Shown one piece after another: positions 44,110-57,075 of a stretch of 64,000 bases of DNA. The notes under the pieces were generated by a model. That model saw only the letters and a program-made list of their open reading frames with translations. It was not told the DNA's origin and searched no databases. Source of the DNA: Warburgia ugandensis (lineage: Eukaryota; Streptophyta; Magnoliopsida; Canellales; Canellaceae); NCBI GenBank assembly GCA_035236585.1, contig CP141128.1, positions 38,484,684 through 38,548,683 of the forward strand, written 5' to 3'. The translations under genes and the position numbers were made by a program. The stretch's first letter is position 1. Each line of letters starts with the position of its first letter.

Positions 44110-46069
44110 CATAATAATATTAGAAAAATGGGATAAAAAAAAGTCATGTAATCTATTTATAGAAAACAAACCGACAAGACATAGGTGACAAACAAATTGA
44201 AAGCAAATCAAATAAAACATGCATGAAAATAGAAACTTTCTAAGAATTGATATTTCTAAAATTAAACTTTTCCAAAACCAAACCTAGAAACTAACTAAAT
44301 TATTCTAAAGATGCAACAACTTTAAGCAATGAAACCTAAACCTAAGATAGCATGGAATTAAACTTATCAATGAAGGGCAACCTCTAAATATGGACTAACA
44401 ACAAAATAAAATGTGCAATTAAAACTTAAAAGGAGTGCACATGTTGCATGTATGGTGTGCATGGGGATAAGAGAATGAATGCATGAAACAATCTAAAATG
44501 GAATGTATGAATCTTAGGAATATTTCACATGGAGTTGTTGATATGTTCGTGCATGAAATATAAACAATAAATAGTCTAAATCACATAAACCAAAGCAATT
44601 AAGAAAGGAACAAGTGCAATGAACAAATTAACTTGGAAATTAAAAGTGCAGTGAACAAAGAACACAAGCAAGAGGGAACCATGGAGGCTCGAAAGAGAGC
44701 ATCCAAGAGGCATGGTCTTTACTTCAATCATCTAGATTAGACATGATAATGATAATTTTTGTCTTAAATTAAGAAAGAAACTTAACTTAAATGCAAGACA
44801 TGTAAAAATGCTAAAATAAACCAACTTGGAAACTTTCCTAAAAACACACTTCCTAAATGGATAAAACTTTCCTACGATTAAAACCTTCTAAATTTAGAAC
44901 TTACCTAAATTAATTACTTCATAAATATGAAATTAGGAAATTTCCTAAATGATGCAACCAACTAATGGTGATTACTATGCAAAGCTAAGTAACAATCCAA
45001 TCATTCACTATGCCATGAATTCAAGAGACATCATTAAATAACAAATCTAAGGGAAGTGCATTTAGAACCATGCGTATGACCATAGTATGGGATGCATGAT
45101 TAGAGTGTGTTTCCTTGCTATGAAATCTCACAAATATGATATAAAATATGTAAATAGTAGTAATGAAAGTGCATGGACAGAAATGAACTATGAACTTTAA
45201 ATTAAAAGAACAAGATCTAACAACATGCTAAACATTCCTACGATTGTGAACATGCTAAACATCTATGTAATCTAAGATTCAGCCTCTTAAACAAAACCTA
45301 AACTTGCACGAAAGAATAACACTTCAAGATCTAATATTACTAATCATGTATCAAATTTCCACAACTTCAACCAAAAACTCCTTAGAACCATGCGCATGAT
45401 ATCTAGAGTGGTGTGCATGGAATCAAGGTACTTTTGATTAAATTAAAAACTATTGCTTGAATGGTAAACTATGAACTAGAACATGTAAGAACTAAACATG
45501 TAAAACAACTAAAAGGAACATCATCAATAGGAGAGAGAATCAAGATATCATTCATTCAAATGGAGAAGTATAAGAAAAGTAGGTGTACCATACTTACATC
45601 ATGTAAACCTAAAAATAATTCCCAAAACATCTCAAGCACTATCTCAATCTCTAAGAAACATGCCTGTGAATCACTAAGCAAAAATTATTAAATAAGTTAA
45701 AAAAGGAAGCATGGGAATGGAAGCACAACCATGAAATATAAGCAAAGAAATGAAGAGTATAACCAATGGGTTTAAGGTGATTTTCCTTTGACTGTCACTT
45801 CAAGGGAAAATAACCTTGGTTCTTTGGATCAACAAACAAGAAGATTTAAAGGAATGGAAAGGCATTAAAAAATTTATAGTCATGGAACTAAGCAATAATA
45901 AAGGTTCAAGAAGAAGAACAAAAAGAGGAGTAACAACTAACTTTAATGGAGAAATAACAACAAAAGAAGAACTAAATTTGGCCTAGGTGTGGGACATGAG
46001 AGGAGCAACTAACCTTGAAGGAATGCATTGAAGGCTTAGAGAGGAAAGGAAATAGGGCCTGGGGGCTTC
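44110..46069. other. CACTA interior, non-coding
   Basis: AT-rich sequence between the Athila insertion and the GC-rich minisatellite. No protein recognised. It would be upstream (promoter, leader or intron) sequence of the ORF2 gene on the minus strand before the Athila insertion. Confidence 0.45.
44153..44162 (-). promoter_or_regulatory. TATA-box-like element upstream of CACTA ORF2
   Basis: On the minus strand CTATAAATAG, a consensus plant TATA box. If the Athila element is removed it would lie about 60 bases before the ORF2 ATG (26,197). Prediction from sequence only. Confidence 0.4.
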
Positions 46070-46850
46070 GAGTGATGGTCGTTGCAAAGAGAGGGGAGGG
46101 CGATGGCTTCAGGTGGTGGTTGCTACCATAGGGAGAGGGTAAGAAGGGGGCAGGGGCTTTAGGGGGTGGTTGTTGTAAGGAGAGGGTAGGAAGGTGGGCA
46201 GGGGACTTTGGGTGGTGGTTGGCGCATGGAGAGGGGTGGGGGGTGCTTTGGGTGATGGTGACTATTGCAGGGGGAGGTTGGGAAGGGGAGCATAGGCTTT
46301 AGGGGGTGGTCACCATAGAGAGTGGGGGGCTTCGGTGGTGGTAGCCATTGTAGGGAGAAACCGGGCGGGGTGGGGCGGGCGGGCACGGGGGTGAGTGGTT
46401 GTGTTAAGGTGGTGGTGACCGCCATAAGGAGAGGGTGGGGAGGGGCAAGGGCTTGAGGGGTTGGTCACTGCAGGGAGAGTCGGGGACTTTTGGGGGGGGG
46501 CACTGCGGCAGGCAAAGGGTGGGAAGGGGGCCAAGTGCTTCAGGTGGTGTCACCACCATAGGGTGAGGGTGGGAAGGGCGGTAGGGGATGGAGGTGGTGG
46601 TCATCGTAGGGAGAGGGGGGACTTCTGGTGTTGGTTGCCGCTATTCGGAGAGGGGGTGGGCTTCGGGTGGTGTAGCTACTATAGGGAGAGGGTGGGAAGG
46701 GGACTAGGGCCTTCAAGTTGTGGTTGGTGTTGGGAGAGGGGTGGGCATGGGATGATGGTTGCATAGGGATGGAAGGTGAAGAGAGGGTTGGAGGGCCATA
46801 GGAAGGACATTGGGGGAGAAGAGGGGGTTGTAGGGAGGAGTTAAGCTGAC
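46070..46850 (-). repeat. GC-rich minisatellite encoding Pro-rich repeats, ~45-55 bp unit
   Basis: About a dozen copies of a unit containing gagggtgggaagg and ggtggtg(g/a)t(t/c)(g/a)cc occur in irregular spacing. Read on the minus strand the units give P-P-S-P-Y-G-G-H-H-H-L-K-P-like peptides, but the frame changes between copies. One frame starts M-S-S-G-Q-L-N-S-S-L at 46,860. It contrasts sharply in base composition with the AT-rich surroundings. It may be a captured extensin-like fragment or simply an expanded minisatellite. Confidence 0.7.
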
Positions 46851-46914
46851 CAGAAGACATGAATGTAGCTTAATAAGGAGGGGTGAGAACTAAATAGCGG
46901 GATGAAAAAAATTT

Positions 46915-47150
46915 GATTGTCTATAGACATGGGACTTTAGAAACATTGATTTTTAAGTTGTTTGAAATAAGTGACTTTAAAAAGGCTGATTTAGTCGTTT
47001 GATATAAACGACTTTAAAAAAATGGTGTTAAAGTCATTTTTTCTTCGATTGACTCAAAAAATCAATAGTTTTAAAGTCGTTTATTTCAAATGACTTTAAA
47101 ATTCATTGTTTTTAAAGTCATTTTTTTTAGGTGACTTAAATTTTTTTAAA
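46915..47150. repeat. ACTTTAAAA subterminal-type repeat array (internal copy 1)
   Basis: Repeated GACTTTAAAA and TTTTAAAGTCATTT in both orientations. A following AT segment (ttcacttcaaatgtatttat, then attcaggcattctgtacata) recurs after the other arrays at 50,700, 54,880 and 55,890. Confidence 0.85.
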
Positions 47151-47341
47151 ATATAATATATTTTTCACTTCAAATGTATTTATTTCACTTTATAATCTCT
47201 TACTAAATATAATGAAATTGACTTTTTATGATACTCAAAGTTGATTCAGGCATTCTGTACATAATAAATACAAGAATATGCAATAGAATTAACATTATAA
47301 ATAAATCTTCAATTACATATATATAATGTCACATATATAAT

Positions 47342-50300
47342 TGTAACACCCCAGGTTTTTATAATTTTTTTTTATAATAATAATAGTCGTAGTTGGGATT
47401 CCAAAATAAAAGATTCCATTAATTATTTTAGTAGAATTTTCCTGAAAACCTCTGGGTGTTAATTTTCTTTTTCCAAAACATCATGGTTATAATTTAGAAC
47501 ATAATTATTATTTCATGGAAATACATTTGAAACAATACACATGTCAAACCAACATCAAATCATCGGCGCCTTTATTTTTATTTTTTTTTAAACAATAAAT
47601 TTCCAAAACATAATAATAATGTGGCCCAGGGTCTATCCATCATAACATCGCACCACACTTAATTCAATGTCCATCATATGTAATGCTATCATAATCAATT
47701 CCAAAAATTAAAAGTATACAATCCATAAAGAAAATCATATAGTAGTCCTTTTATTAACTCACATCACAGTCTATCTGTCAAAGTAAAGAAATCTCCCACT
47801 GTTATCATGGTCTCTCAATGGTCTTGCCCTTTCTATTGTCGCGCTCGAGATCTAAAGCATTGCAAAAGAAAGCAATGCCTTAGCAAGCTATTGCTTGTGT
47901 AGGTACATAGATATTTAATGTAATAAGGATGGACAAAATCAAATAACATTGCTAATATAATGAGTAGATCTATCATCTATTAAAATAGAACCATTATAAG
48001 CAATGGCAACTAAATCTCAAAACATCATGTATGATAAAACATGCATCCTATGTTTTTCTTTAAACATGATATGATTTAATGTAAATGAGCATACAATCAT
48101 AACAGAGCACCCTAAGGTACGTGGGTCCCATGAGTGTCCCATACACTCGTATAAACAGATCATGAGTACTCATAACACTCATCTGAGTGTTGTCACACCC
48201 AGGTATACAACAAAATCTCCATGCTCATCATGCAAGCATACAGAATAAGAGTATGGATCATCATGCCGCAGTGGCAACCCTCCAGGGTCTCAACCACTAT
48301 TGCTCTCCGTTGACACCATAACGGGAGACTTAATGTTTGCACCCATGGAAAGGCCTCGATTGGTAGTGTGGACTATCCATGTTACCAAACCCCTATTGAA
48401 ATCCATCTGTGGGCAGGTGCCTATCATATCATAATCACATCACAAATCTCAGAGGGTGGGTGGCTGGCCTTACTCCCTCCTAGCATGACATTCACCAGTG
48501 AGAGCACCCATCATAAAACACAAAACACGAAAATCACGTATCTTAAAAACCAGGAGCACTTGTGGCTCACAATCCCCAAGGCATGTCCCTCATCCTGCGA
48601 TTAGCCTCTAAAAGGACCAGCTACCAAGCTTCCACTCTCCTTATGAAAACCCATCAGTTTCAGTGGTACAATAAAAGAGAAAATTTCTAATTATGCATAA
48701 ATATGTAATATCAATCTCATGAAATCATCAATCATAATCCATTCCATACATTATTGAAATCAAATATCAATCATAATATATCAAATTCTGAGTCTCAAAG
48801 TTTTTAGACTAAACAAACAATGCAATTTAAATCATAGTCAATCATGATGCTATGATAATGCAATCTTTTAAAATCAAACATAACATTAAATGTCATCACT
48901 TACCTCGAAGTGAGATCACTCAACTTAAGTGTATAATCTCCTTATCTTGTATGTTCCAATGTACCTATCAATACTACAATACTATTTTGTGTTATTTATT
49001 TCATCATAAGGGAATTTATGGTGATCCAATCCTTGGATCATCCTCTAAGATTTTTAATTATGATTTGGTTCTTAATTTAGTCTCATCTCATGTTCATCTA
49101 TTCATTTTTTTGCGTGTATCTAACATTTATACATAAATCTGACTGCTAGATCATTCTCAGATCAATAATTTTCCAAGATTTAGTTCAAACCAATGGTCTA
49201 GATCCATTTCTAAAGTAGTCACACTAATATGCCCCTTAAAACCCTTATTTATTGTCATCCTTTATGTCATTGTTCCAGTCTTGAGGCCTGATCACCCTTT
49301 GATCAATGGGTTCTAAGTTATTAATTAATATTTTATAATTTAACTAATTTAAAAGTAGTTAAATGTAGGTTTTCAAGTTAAATCTAGGTCTGCGTCGTCA
49401 AGACGATCACAACTAATATTTTCGATCATGATTTGGACCTCTATAGCTCTCAAAATCAAGTTTTTCATAAAAACTACTTCATAAATTAACATTTATTAAT
49501 TTATAGGGGTCGGGTGACCGTTTGCACCAATTTACATCGGTGGCCCAGTTTACAATGGGTTACATTAGCGCCGACGAGGGAACCGGTGCCGAGGAAGATG
49601 ATCGGAGTCCGGTCATCACTGATGACCCCACAAGTGCTCAAATTTTGCAATTTTTTGTACCATTTTGTTTCCATTTTTAACACCCTTTTGGATTGATTTT
49701 GACAAAAACTAAGGTTTTCACTTGATTTTTCTCATGTTCCTAAAATTTTCCTAAGCATAGTTTTTCATGATTTTCGGCGTCACCAACCGTTGGATCTCCC
49801 TCAAACTTAAAGGGTTTGTTTATGGGTTCCTTATGCACTAGATGGACGTGCAAATTGTGATTTTGATGTGATTTCATAAAATAAATCCTACGACTATAGT
49901 AGGGCGCACCATGTTCTTGGGAAAACGATGAACCCTCATCATTTTTCAACTTCACAGACGCAACTCAATGCATATACAGAAATTGGAAGGGGGGAAGAGG
50001 TGAGACCTACCTCAGTTAATAGGCGGTTATTGACGCTGTTGGTGGGACCTTTCTTCTAGCTTTCTCTGGCATTGAAATTTTTGCTAGGGATCTCTAGAAA
50101 CTCAATCTCTGAGGGTAAAAGGCTTAAGATAGAGTGATTAAATGGAAAGGGAGGTGTTCTTAACGTTGGTGATCCATTTTTGCCAATTTCTGATATAATT
50201 TTCTGGAAAAATTGTTGGATCTGATAGAGGCATGTAGAAGGGGTGCAGTTATAAAAAACAGCCCGTATATTTCGAGCCTCTCCAAATTACCAAACTGCCC

Positions 50301-50486
50301 TTCTAACTTCAATGGTTCATAACTTCTCTGTTTGAGCTCCATTTTCTGCGTTCTTTATGTCGTTGGAATTCTATTGACACGTACTTTCTAGTTTTTGGGT
50401 TTTTAGAACAAAATTATATGCATACATTTTTAAATTTACTTATTTATTTTATCACTAATTTAAGATTTAAAATTGAGAATATTACA
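47342..50486 (-). mobile_element. Solo LTR E (minus orientation, A-related)
   Basis: On the minus strand TGTAATATTCTC ... CTGGGGTGTTACA, 3145 bp, flanked by a perfect ATAAT duplication (47,337-47,341 and 50,487-50,491). It aligns with the LTRs of element A, including the conserved block (48,265-48,332) and hairpin (47,853-47,882), but its central part (about 49,500-50,150) differs. No internal region. Inserted in the CACTA interior between two copies of the subterminal-type repeat region. Confidence 0.92.
47853..47882 (-). other. LTR hairpin in solo LTR E
   Basis: TAAAGCATTGC (47,853-47,863) and GCAATGCCTTA (47,872-47,882), an 11-bp stem with one mismatch, 8-base loop. Confidence 0.7.
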
Positions 50487-50519
50487 ATAATATTCATTTA
50501 TATATGCAAAATAATTTAC

Positions 50520-50695
50520 TTAAAAAACATTAGTTTTTAAAGTCATTTATTTGAAATGACTTCAAAAATTACATTTTTAAAGTCATTTTTTTTTCAAAAG
50601 ATTTAGAAAATCATTGTTTTAAAGTCATTTTTCAGATGACTTTAAAAAGTATGATTTTTGAAGTCATTTTTAAATTACTTTAAAAATATTAAAAC
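50520..50695. repeat. ACTTTAAAA subterminal-type repeat array (internal copy 2)
   Basis: Same motif as at 46,915-47,150, followed by the same AT segment and 'gcactctgtacataataaat'. With copy 1 it flanks solo LTR E and was probably one continuous or duplicated block before that insertion. Confidence 0.82.
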
Positions 50696-50984
50696 CTAAT
50701 AATATTTTTTTACTCCAAATATATTTATTTCACCTTATAATCTCTTACTTAAATATAATGGAACTGATTTTTATGATAGTTAGGTTGACTCATGCACTCT
50801 GTACATAATAAATACAGGAATATGCAAAAGAATTTGTTTTTCAAATAAATCTTCACTTACATATGTATATAATGTGACATATATATATATATAGTATTCA
50901 TCTCACTTTAATCCATATAGCACATGATAAAAGAGATAATTATAAATCTGAAACTATTACAACTCACTAATACAATCCATATAG

Positions 50985-53900
50985 CACGCTTATATATTGT
51001 TTTCAACACAAGCATCCTCGTCAGATGGGATTGCTTTCGTAATATAAAGGAAATCTATTTTAGTATCTCTTACATCATCTTCATCATAAAAATCCCTCGG
51101 AGTTGGTAAAATAGTTGACCATCTCTTATCACGTCCATCTTACACATAAAATACTATTTTTGCTTGAGATTCCAAAATAAATTGATCATTTTTATAGCTG
51201 ATCTTGTTGAGGTCAACCAATGTGAATCCAAAAGCATCAATTTTGATGTTGTCTTTGTTGTGTTTCACCCAATCGCACTTAAACACAACCACAATTCTGC
51301 AAGTATAATCCAAGGACCAATCTCTCTTATATCCCCATAGTAAATATCATCTACTACTATTGGCCTGTTATCCTTTGAACTGAAAAAGAATATAGAAATG
51401 GCAACTAAGCTAACCCCACTATTCTGTTGCACTCTTGATTTATCATGATCTTTTGTGTAAAAGAAAAACATTGATAGCATATCTAGCATATTTTATTACT
51501 TTTGGTCATGGTTCCATCCCCATTTAGCCTAAGGATTCGAGTATACCATTGCTTGGCACTTCTTGTTGATGTGGAATCTATGTATACAGTACAATATGAT
51601 TGTTGTAAGTAAGATTACAAAATATATATTTACATAATGTATTTTATTAAGTGTGAATTCTTTTATTTTACCTTTTGATGGATCTAAGTATTGAAAGTGT
51701 GATAATGTTCAAATTGTAGCCACTTCTGTTTCTTTGCATAATTTGAATTCTTTGCCTTGAGGACATCCATGTGCTCATTACACACACATATACAAACTAA
51801 TGAAGGGATAAAAGCAAATAACCATTAATAATTAATTTTTACCTAAGTGTATGATCAACTTAATGTATGGTTGGAGTTCATCAATATTTCGTAACACATA
51901 AAGATTCGCCTGGTCCCATTCTTTATAGTCAACAGTCGATACACAAGTACTTGATAGAGGTTTCTAACCTTGGGATCATGAAATGCAACTGATTGTTTCT
52001 TTCTTAGGATTCTAATCACATCCACTCTTGATAAGTACTCTGTGTAAAATTTCATTGCTTCCTTTGCAACATAACATTCGACTATATATCCCTCTAGTTG
52101 GTTGTGATTATGTACATACCACTTTAAAAGTTTCATATACCTCTCAAATGCGTATATCCATTGCAAGACAACTGGTCCACAAAGTCTAACCTCATTTGTG
52201 AGGTGCATTGTTAAGTATACCATGATGTTAAATAAGGATGGTGAGAAGATTGTCTTAAGCTCACAAAATGTTGTCACTAGATGTCCTTGAATTTCTTACA
52301 ATTTTGAAAATCCACCACCTTCTTGCACAAAGTATTAAAGAAATAACAAAATTTTATAACATGTATTGCTACAGGCAGTTGTTGCATCAATGCATGGAAA
52401 TTGTAGGACTTCATCCCCAACAATTTTAACTCTTCCATGGAGACAATGTTTTTAATGTTGTTGCATCAATCACATAATTTGCTTTAGGCAGGTATGTTCC
52501 TTAACTGCCCTTATCCTATGGATGCAACCTCCTCTTTAAACCCATCTTCATAATATCCATTCGAGCTAGAAGTCCATCCTCTATTTTTCTTGGAATGTCA
52601 AGCAAGGTACTGATCAAGCTTTCATACACATTCTTCTCAATGTGCATGGCATCAAGCACATGATGTACATGCAGTGATTGCTAGTATGCAAGACAAAAGA
52701 ATATTGATTTCTTCTTCAAACAACTTCTACAATTGCTTTCACCTATATGTTTACTTGATTTCTTCTTTCCCCATAAGACATTAATGTTTTCAACCGACTC
52801 CAATACTTATCATCCTGTCAACATCTTCGGAGATGTCTTTGTCTTTACACTACCATTAAATTCTCGCTTCTTAAAATGGTATGGATGGTCTCTACGGAAC
52901 CATCTTCTGTGGCCAAGGAATGGTATTTTCCTATCACTTTTAAGTCATACAACACATGTTTGATTAGTACAGGTAGGACAAGCATTGTATCCCTTCATGG
53001 TACATCCAAAAAAATTACCATACGCAAGGAAGTTACTTATTGTCAACACTAGTATAGCCATTAGTGTGGAGGACTCTTTCTTAGCTGCTTTGGACCTAAT
53101 ATCAACATAGTCAACAGCATGAACTTCCTCTTCATACATAGAAACAGTAGGAGGTTGTAACAAACTAATATAATGAGCCAACAACCATACTTACTGCTCA
53201 TAGAACTATGGTGATTAATCCCATTTGTAATTAATGCACGTCATAGGTTTCTAGGTTCTTTACTAAAATTAAGCCACATGAAGTCTATAAGCTTCCATGC
53301 TGGGCTATCTACTGAATTGCGTGAAAAGTTATTAGCTACTCTGTCCTTGACATCCCATACTAATTTCTTTGCTATTTTTGTAATATGGAACATTCTTTTG
53401 AACCTTGGAATATGGGGGAAATACCATAGAACTGTTGCAGGAAAGTCTGTAACCATCTTTGTCTATTTCTTCTTTAACTTCCATATTGACTGTCCATAAG
53501 TTGGGCATGTAGTTTTATCCTTCTACTCCTTCCTGTACAAGATGCAATCAGTGGGACATGCATTTATATTCTCATAATTCAAGTCAACTAGAACCAAGGT
53601 TCTCTTTGCCTTCCCTATGGGAATTGCCAATTTATTATCCTTCGGTAGCATCTTATGCACTACTTTTAAGATTTCTATAAACCCTTGATCTAAAAAACCA
53701 AATCTTGGTTGCACATTGTAAAGTTCTACCACTGTAGACAACTTGGTATATTCTTTACACTCAGGATACAATAGCTCATCAGCTTCCTCTAATATTATTG
53801 TATGAATTTGTTCAGGGTCATCTTGAAAGTCATCATATGCATCTCGAAACATCGGTATAACTATATTGTCTACAACCCTTCTTATAATGTCTTTATATCT

Positions 53901-54170
53901 TCTAAGCCTTGTCAAGGGCTTATACGAAAGTTCTTATCCATGCCAAATTCATGGAAAATAACTTTCATCAATTCCATTAAAGTACAAATGTTCTCTCAAC
54001 CTACCTACAGTTACTTTTTTCAGGTTTCCACAATTCGAGCATGGACAATACATATGATTATGATCACCACCTACCCTAAGTGCAAACTCTATGAACTTTT
54101 ATGTTCCCTCCTCATATTCTTTTTATGTTCTTGTTGTTGTCATCCAAGCATATTTGTCTATTATCTCAAG
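50985..54170 (-). pseudogene. CACTA TNP2-type transposase
   Basis: Minus strand, all parts of plant TNP2 in order. N-terminus near 54,165: D-K-Y-A-W-M, K-E-Y-E-E-G, F-I-E-F-A-L-R and Y-C-P-C-S-N-C, then L-R-E-H-L-Y-F-N-G-I (transposase-associated zinc domain). 53,915-53,523: A-D-E-L-L-Y-P-E-C-K-E-Y-T-K-L-S and A-C-P-T-D-C-I-L-Y. 53,456-53,241: V-L-W-Y-F-P-H-I-P-R-F-K-R-M-F. 53,100-52,960: F-L-A-Y-G-N and K-G-Y-N-A-C-P-T-C. About 52,650: L-D-A-M-H-I-E-K-N-V-Y. 52,277-51,855: DUF4218-like (F-N-I-M-V-Y-L-T-M-H-L, G-P-V-V-L-Q-W). 51,490-51,000: DUF4216-like (Q-N-S-G-V-S-L, I-Y-Y-G-D-I-R-E-I). The enzyme would bind and cut the termini. Stops and frameshifts are scattered throughout. Confidence 0.92.
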
Positions 54171-54596
54171 AAAGTGAAGCAAATCTGTGTGTGGAGACTT
54201 GTTAAACATAAAAAGATTAGGTTAAGCATTTTACCAAACACTAGGTATATAGGAATTACAAGTATTTAAAATAAATAAATTACATGCATGCACACAAGTG
54301 AAAATGTTTAATTAACAATGAGAAAAGAGCAAAATATGGCATATACATTCAAAAAGAAATTTAACTCTAAAAAGGAAAGTTTCTAAACATAACCGTGCAA
54401 AAATTCTTTAAACATGTAAAGAGATACTAACCAAGACTCAAAAAATGATATTAATATTGAATATGTGAATGCAGTTCTAATTCATAGATGGGATTTGGTT
54501 GATGATAGCCACAACAAAAATCAACATATATTTTGTGTATAGATGAAGGTAGTTAAAAAAAGCAAAGCAAAAGTCAATGAAATAACTCTTAAAATA

Positions 54597-54865
54597 GAGT
54601 AGTAATTTTAAAGTCATTTTTTAGAAACGACTTTGAAAGTATAGAATTGTAAGGTTGTTTCCATATAATGACTTTAAAAGTCTATATTTTTAAAAGAATT
54701 TTTAGCAATGACTTTAAAAGTCCATATTTTTAAAGTTGTTTACATAAAACGACTTTGAAAGTCATTTCTCTTAGAAAAAAATCAATTCGCTCCATAGTAA
54801 AGTCTCCATTTTTAAAGTCATTTTCTTCAAACAAATTTAAAAGTCATTGATTTTTTTAAACAACT
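54597..54865. repeat. ACTTTAAAA subterminal repeat array, upstream of TNP2
   Basis: TTTTAAAGTCATTT / AAATGACTTTAAAA motifs alternate in both orientations, followed by the AT segment seen after the other arrays. Confidence 0.85.
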
Positions 54866-54986
54866 TTAAAAACTAATATAATTTTCACTTCACATATATT
54901 TTTTTAGTACTTTATAATATTTTTTATAAATACATAGTGAAACTAATTTTTTTTATGATAGTCAACATTGATTCATGCATTCTTTG

Positions 54987-55735
<749 letters not shown>

Positions 55736-56570
55736 GCATTTTATTGACAGAAAAGGACTTCTAAAGTCGTTTAAAAAAAGCAACTTTAAAGGTTCAAACT
55801 TTTGAAGTCATTTTTGGAAAATGACTTTAAAAGTCCTCAAACTCATTTTTGTCATGACTTTAAATTCACTAATTAAAGTGACAACAAATAATATTTTACA
55901 CAAATTAGTGTTGAATCATGCATTCTTTATACTAAATACATGAGTATGCAAAAGACCTAGATGCCATGCAAAACTTCTTCAAACATGCATATATATATAT
56001 TAACATATATGAGACAAATAAAGATATACTAACCAAGACTAAAAAATCAATATTGACCGAGAATATATAAATGCAATTTCAATTCATAAAACTATAGAAT
56101 TTTAAAGTCATTTGAATCAAAGAATTTTAAAAGTCTACACTTTTATAGTTGTTTACAAAAAATGACTTTAAAAGTGTAGACTTTTAAGACTTTAAAATTT
56201 TTAAATTTTGAAGTCATTTGATTCAAACAAATTTAAAGTGTAGTGTTTTAAAGACATTTGACTTAGATGGCTTTAAAAGTATAGGCTTTTAAAGTCAATT
56301 AGAAAAAAACAACTTTAAAAGTTTTAACTTTTGAAGTTGTTTGATTCAAAGGACTTTAAAAGTTTTAACTTTAAAAGTTTGCACTTTTGAAGTTTGAGCT
56401 TTTAAAGTCATTTCATCTAAACAACTTTAAAAGTATACACTTTTAAAGTCATTTAAATCGAACATTTTCAAAAGTTTTTAAAGTCATTTAACAAAAAATG
56501 ACTTTAAAAATGTAGGCATTTGAAGTTGTTTAATTCAAACAACTTTAAAAGTTCTTTTCCGCTTAAAAAT
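55736..56570. repeat. CACTA right subterminal repeat array
   Basis: The longest array: about twenty copies of TTTTAAAGTCATTT or its complement, often as pairs facing each other (for example around 56,150-56,180 and 56,490-56,550). Subterminal repeats of this kind are TNPA-type binding sites in En/Spm elements. Confidence 0.87.
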
Positions 56571-56699
56571 TCCTCTTCTCACTACACCAAAGAATGAGTT
56601 TTCTATTAAACAACTTCTTAAGTGATTTTTAAATTCATTTTTTGTAAATGACTTATAAAATATTTATGAGTTGATAGTCAAAATAACTACTTCTTTATA

Positions 56700-56728
56700 C
56701 CAACTTTAAAAGCCTCATGTGTAGTAGT
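56700..56728 (-). repeat. CACTA right terminal inverted repeat
   Basis: Minus strand AACTACTACACATGAGGC followed by TTTTAAAGTTGGTA matches the left terminus. The first base is A instead of C. A second CACTACACCAAAG lies 150 bases inside (56,579), possibly a terminus relic of a related copy. Confidence 0.65.
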
Positions 56729-56731
56729 TCC

Positions 56732-56943
56732 GTGTATGTCTAATTGGCTCCCCTCAAAATTAATAAGGACACCACGTATACATGAAATTTTTTTGCAACC
56801 TTTAAATTTGATAAGAACACTCCTAAGATTTTTCACCATCCTAGATGCATTCATGTACTTCATTTTTTACAGATTGACTCTATAATAATAGAAAATGATA
56901 CTGAGAATTAATGGAGGATTCTAGTTTTGGAAACTTAATAGCT
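56732..56943. other. Short flank right of CACTA
   Basis: No gene or element boundary identified; directly upstream of the copia gag fragment and possibly its leader. Confidence 0.35.
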
Positions 56944-57075
56944 ATGATAAAGTTCACTCCTATAAACGACAACCTGTGCAGACATGCGATGGAAGATCTC
57001 TTATACTATAAGGATCTTCATGATCTGCTAGAAGATAAGGAAGCAAGGCCTGAGGTAGCCTTAAAAAAGGATTGG
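56944..57075 (+). pseudogene. Copia gag N-terminal fragment
   Basis: A 43-codon frame from ATG reads M-I-K-F-T-P-I-N-D-N, M-E-D-L-L-Y-Y-K-D-L-H-D and E-A-R-P-E-V-A-L-K-K-D-W. This matches the start of copia gag ('M-E-D-x-L-x-x-x-D-L-x-x-x-x', then 'A-R-P-x-x-M-x-x-x-D-W'). It ends where element D's LTR sequence begins (about 57,071). It is on the + strand, opposite to the copia element at 17.3-21.2 kb, so it is not simply the missing 5' end of that copy in place. Confidence 0.68.
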
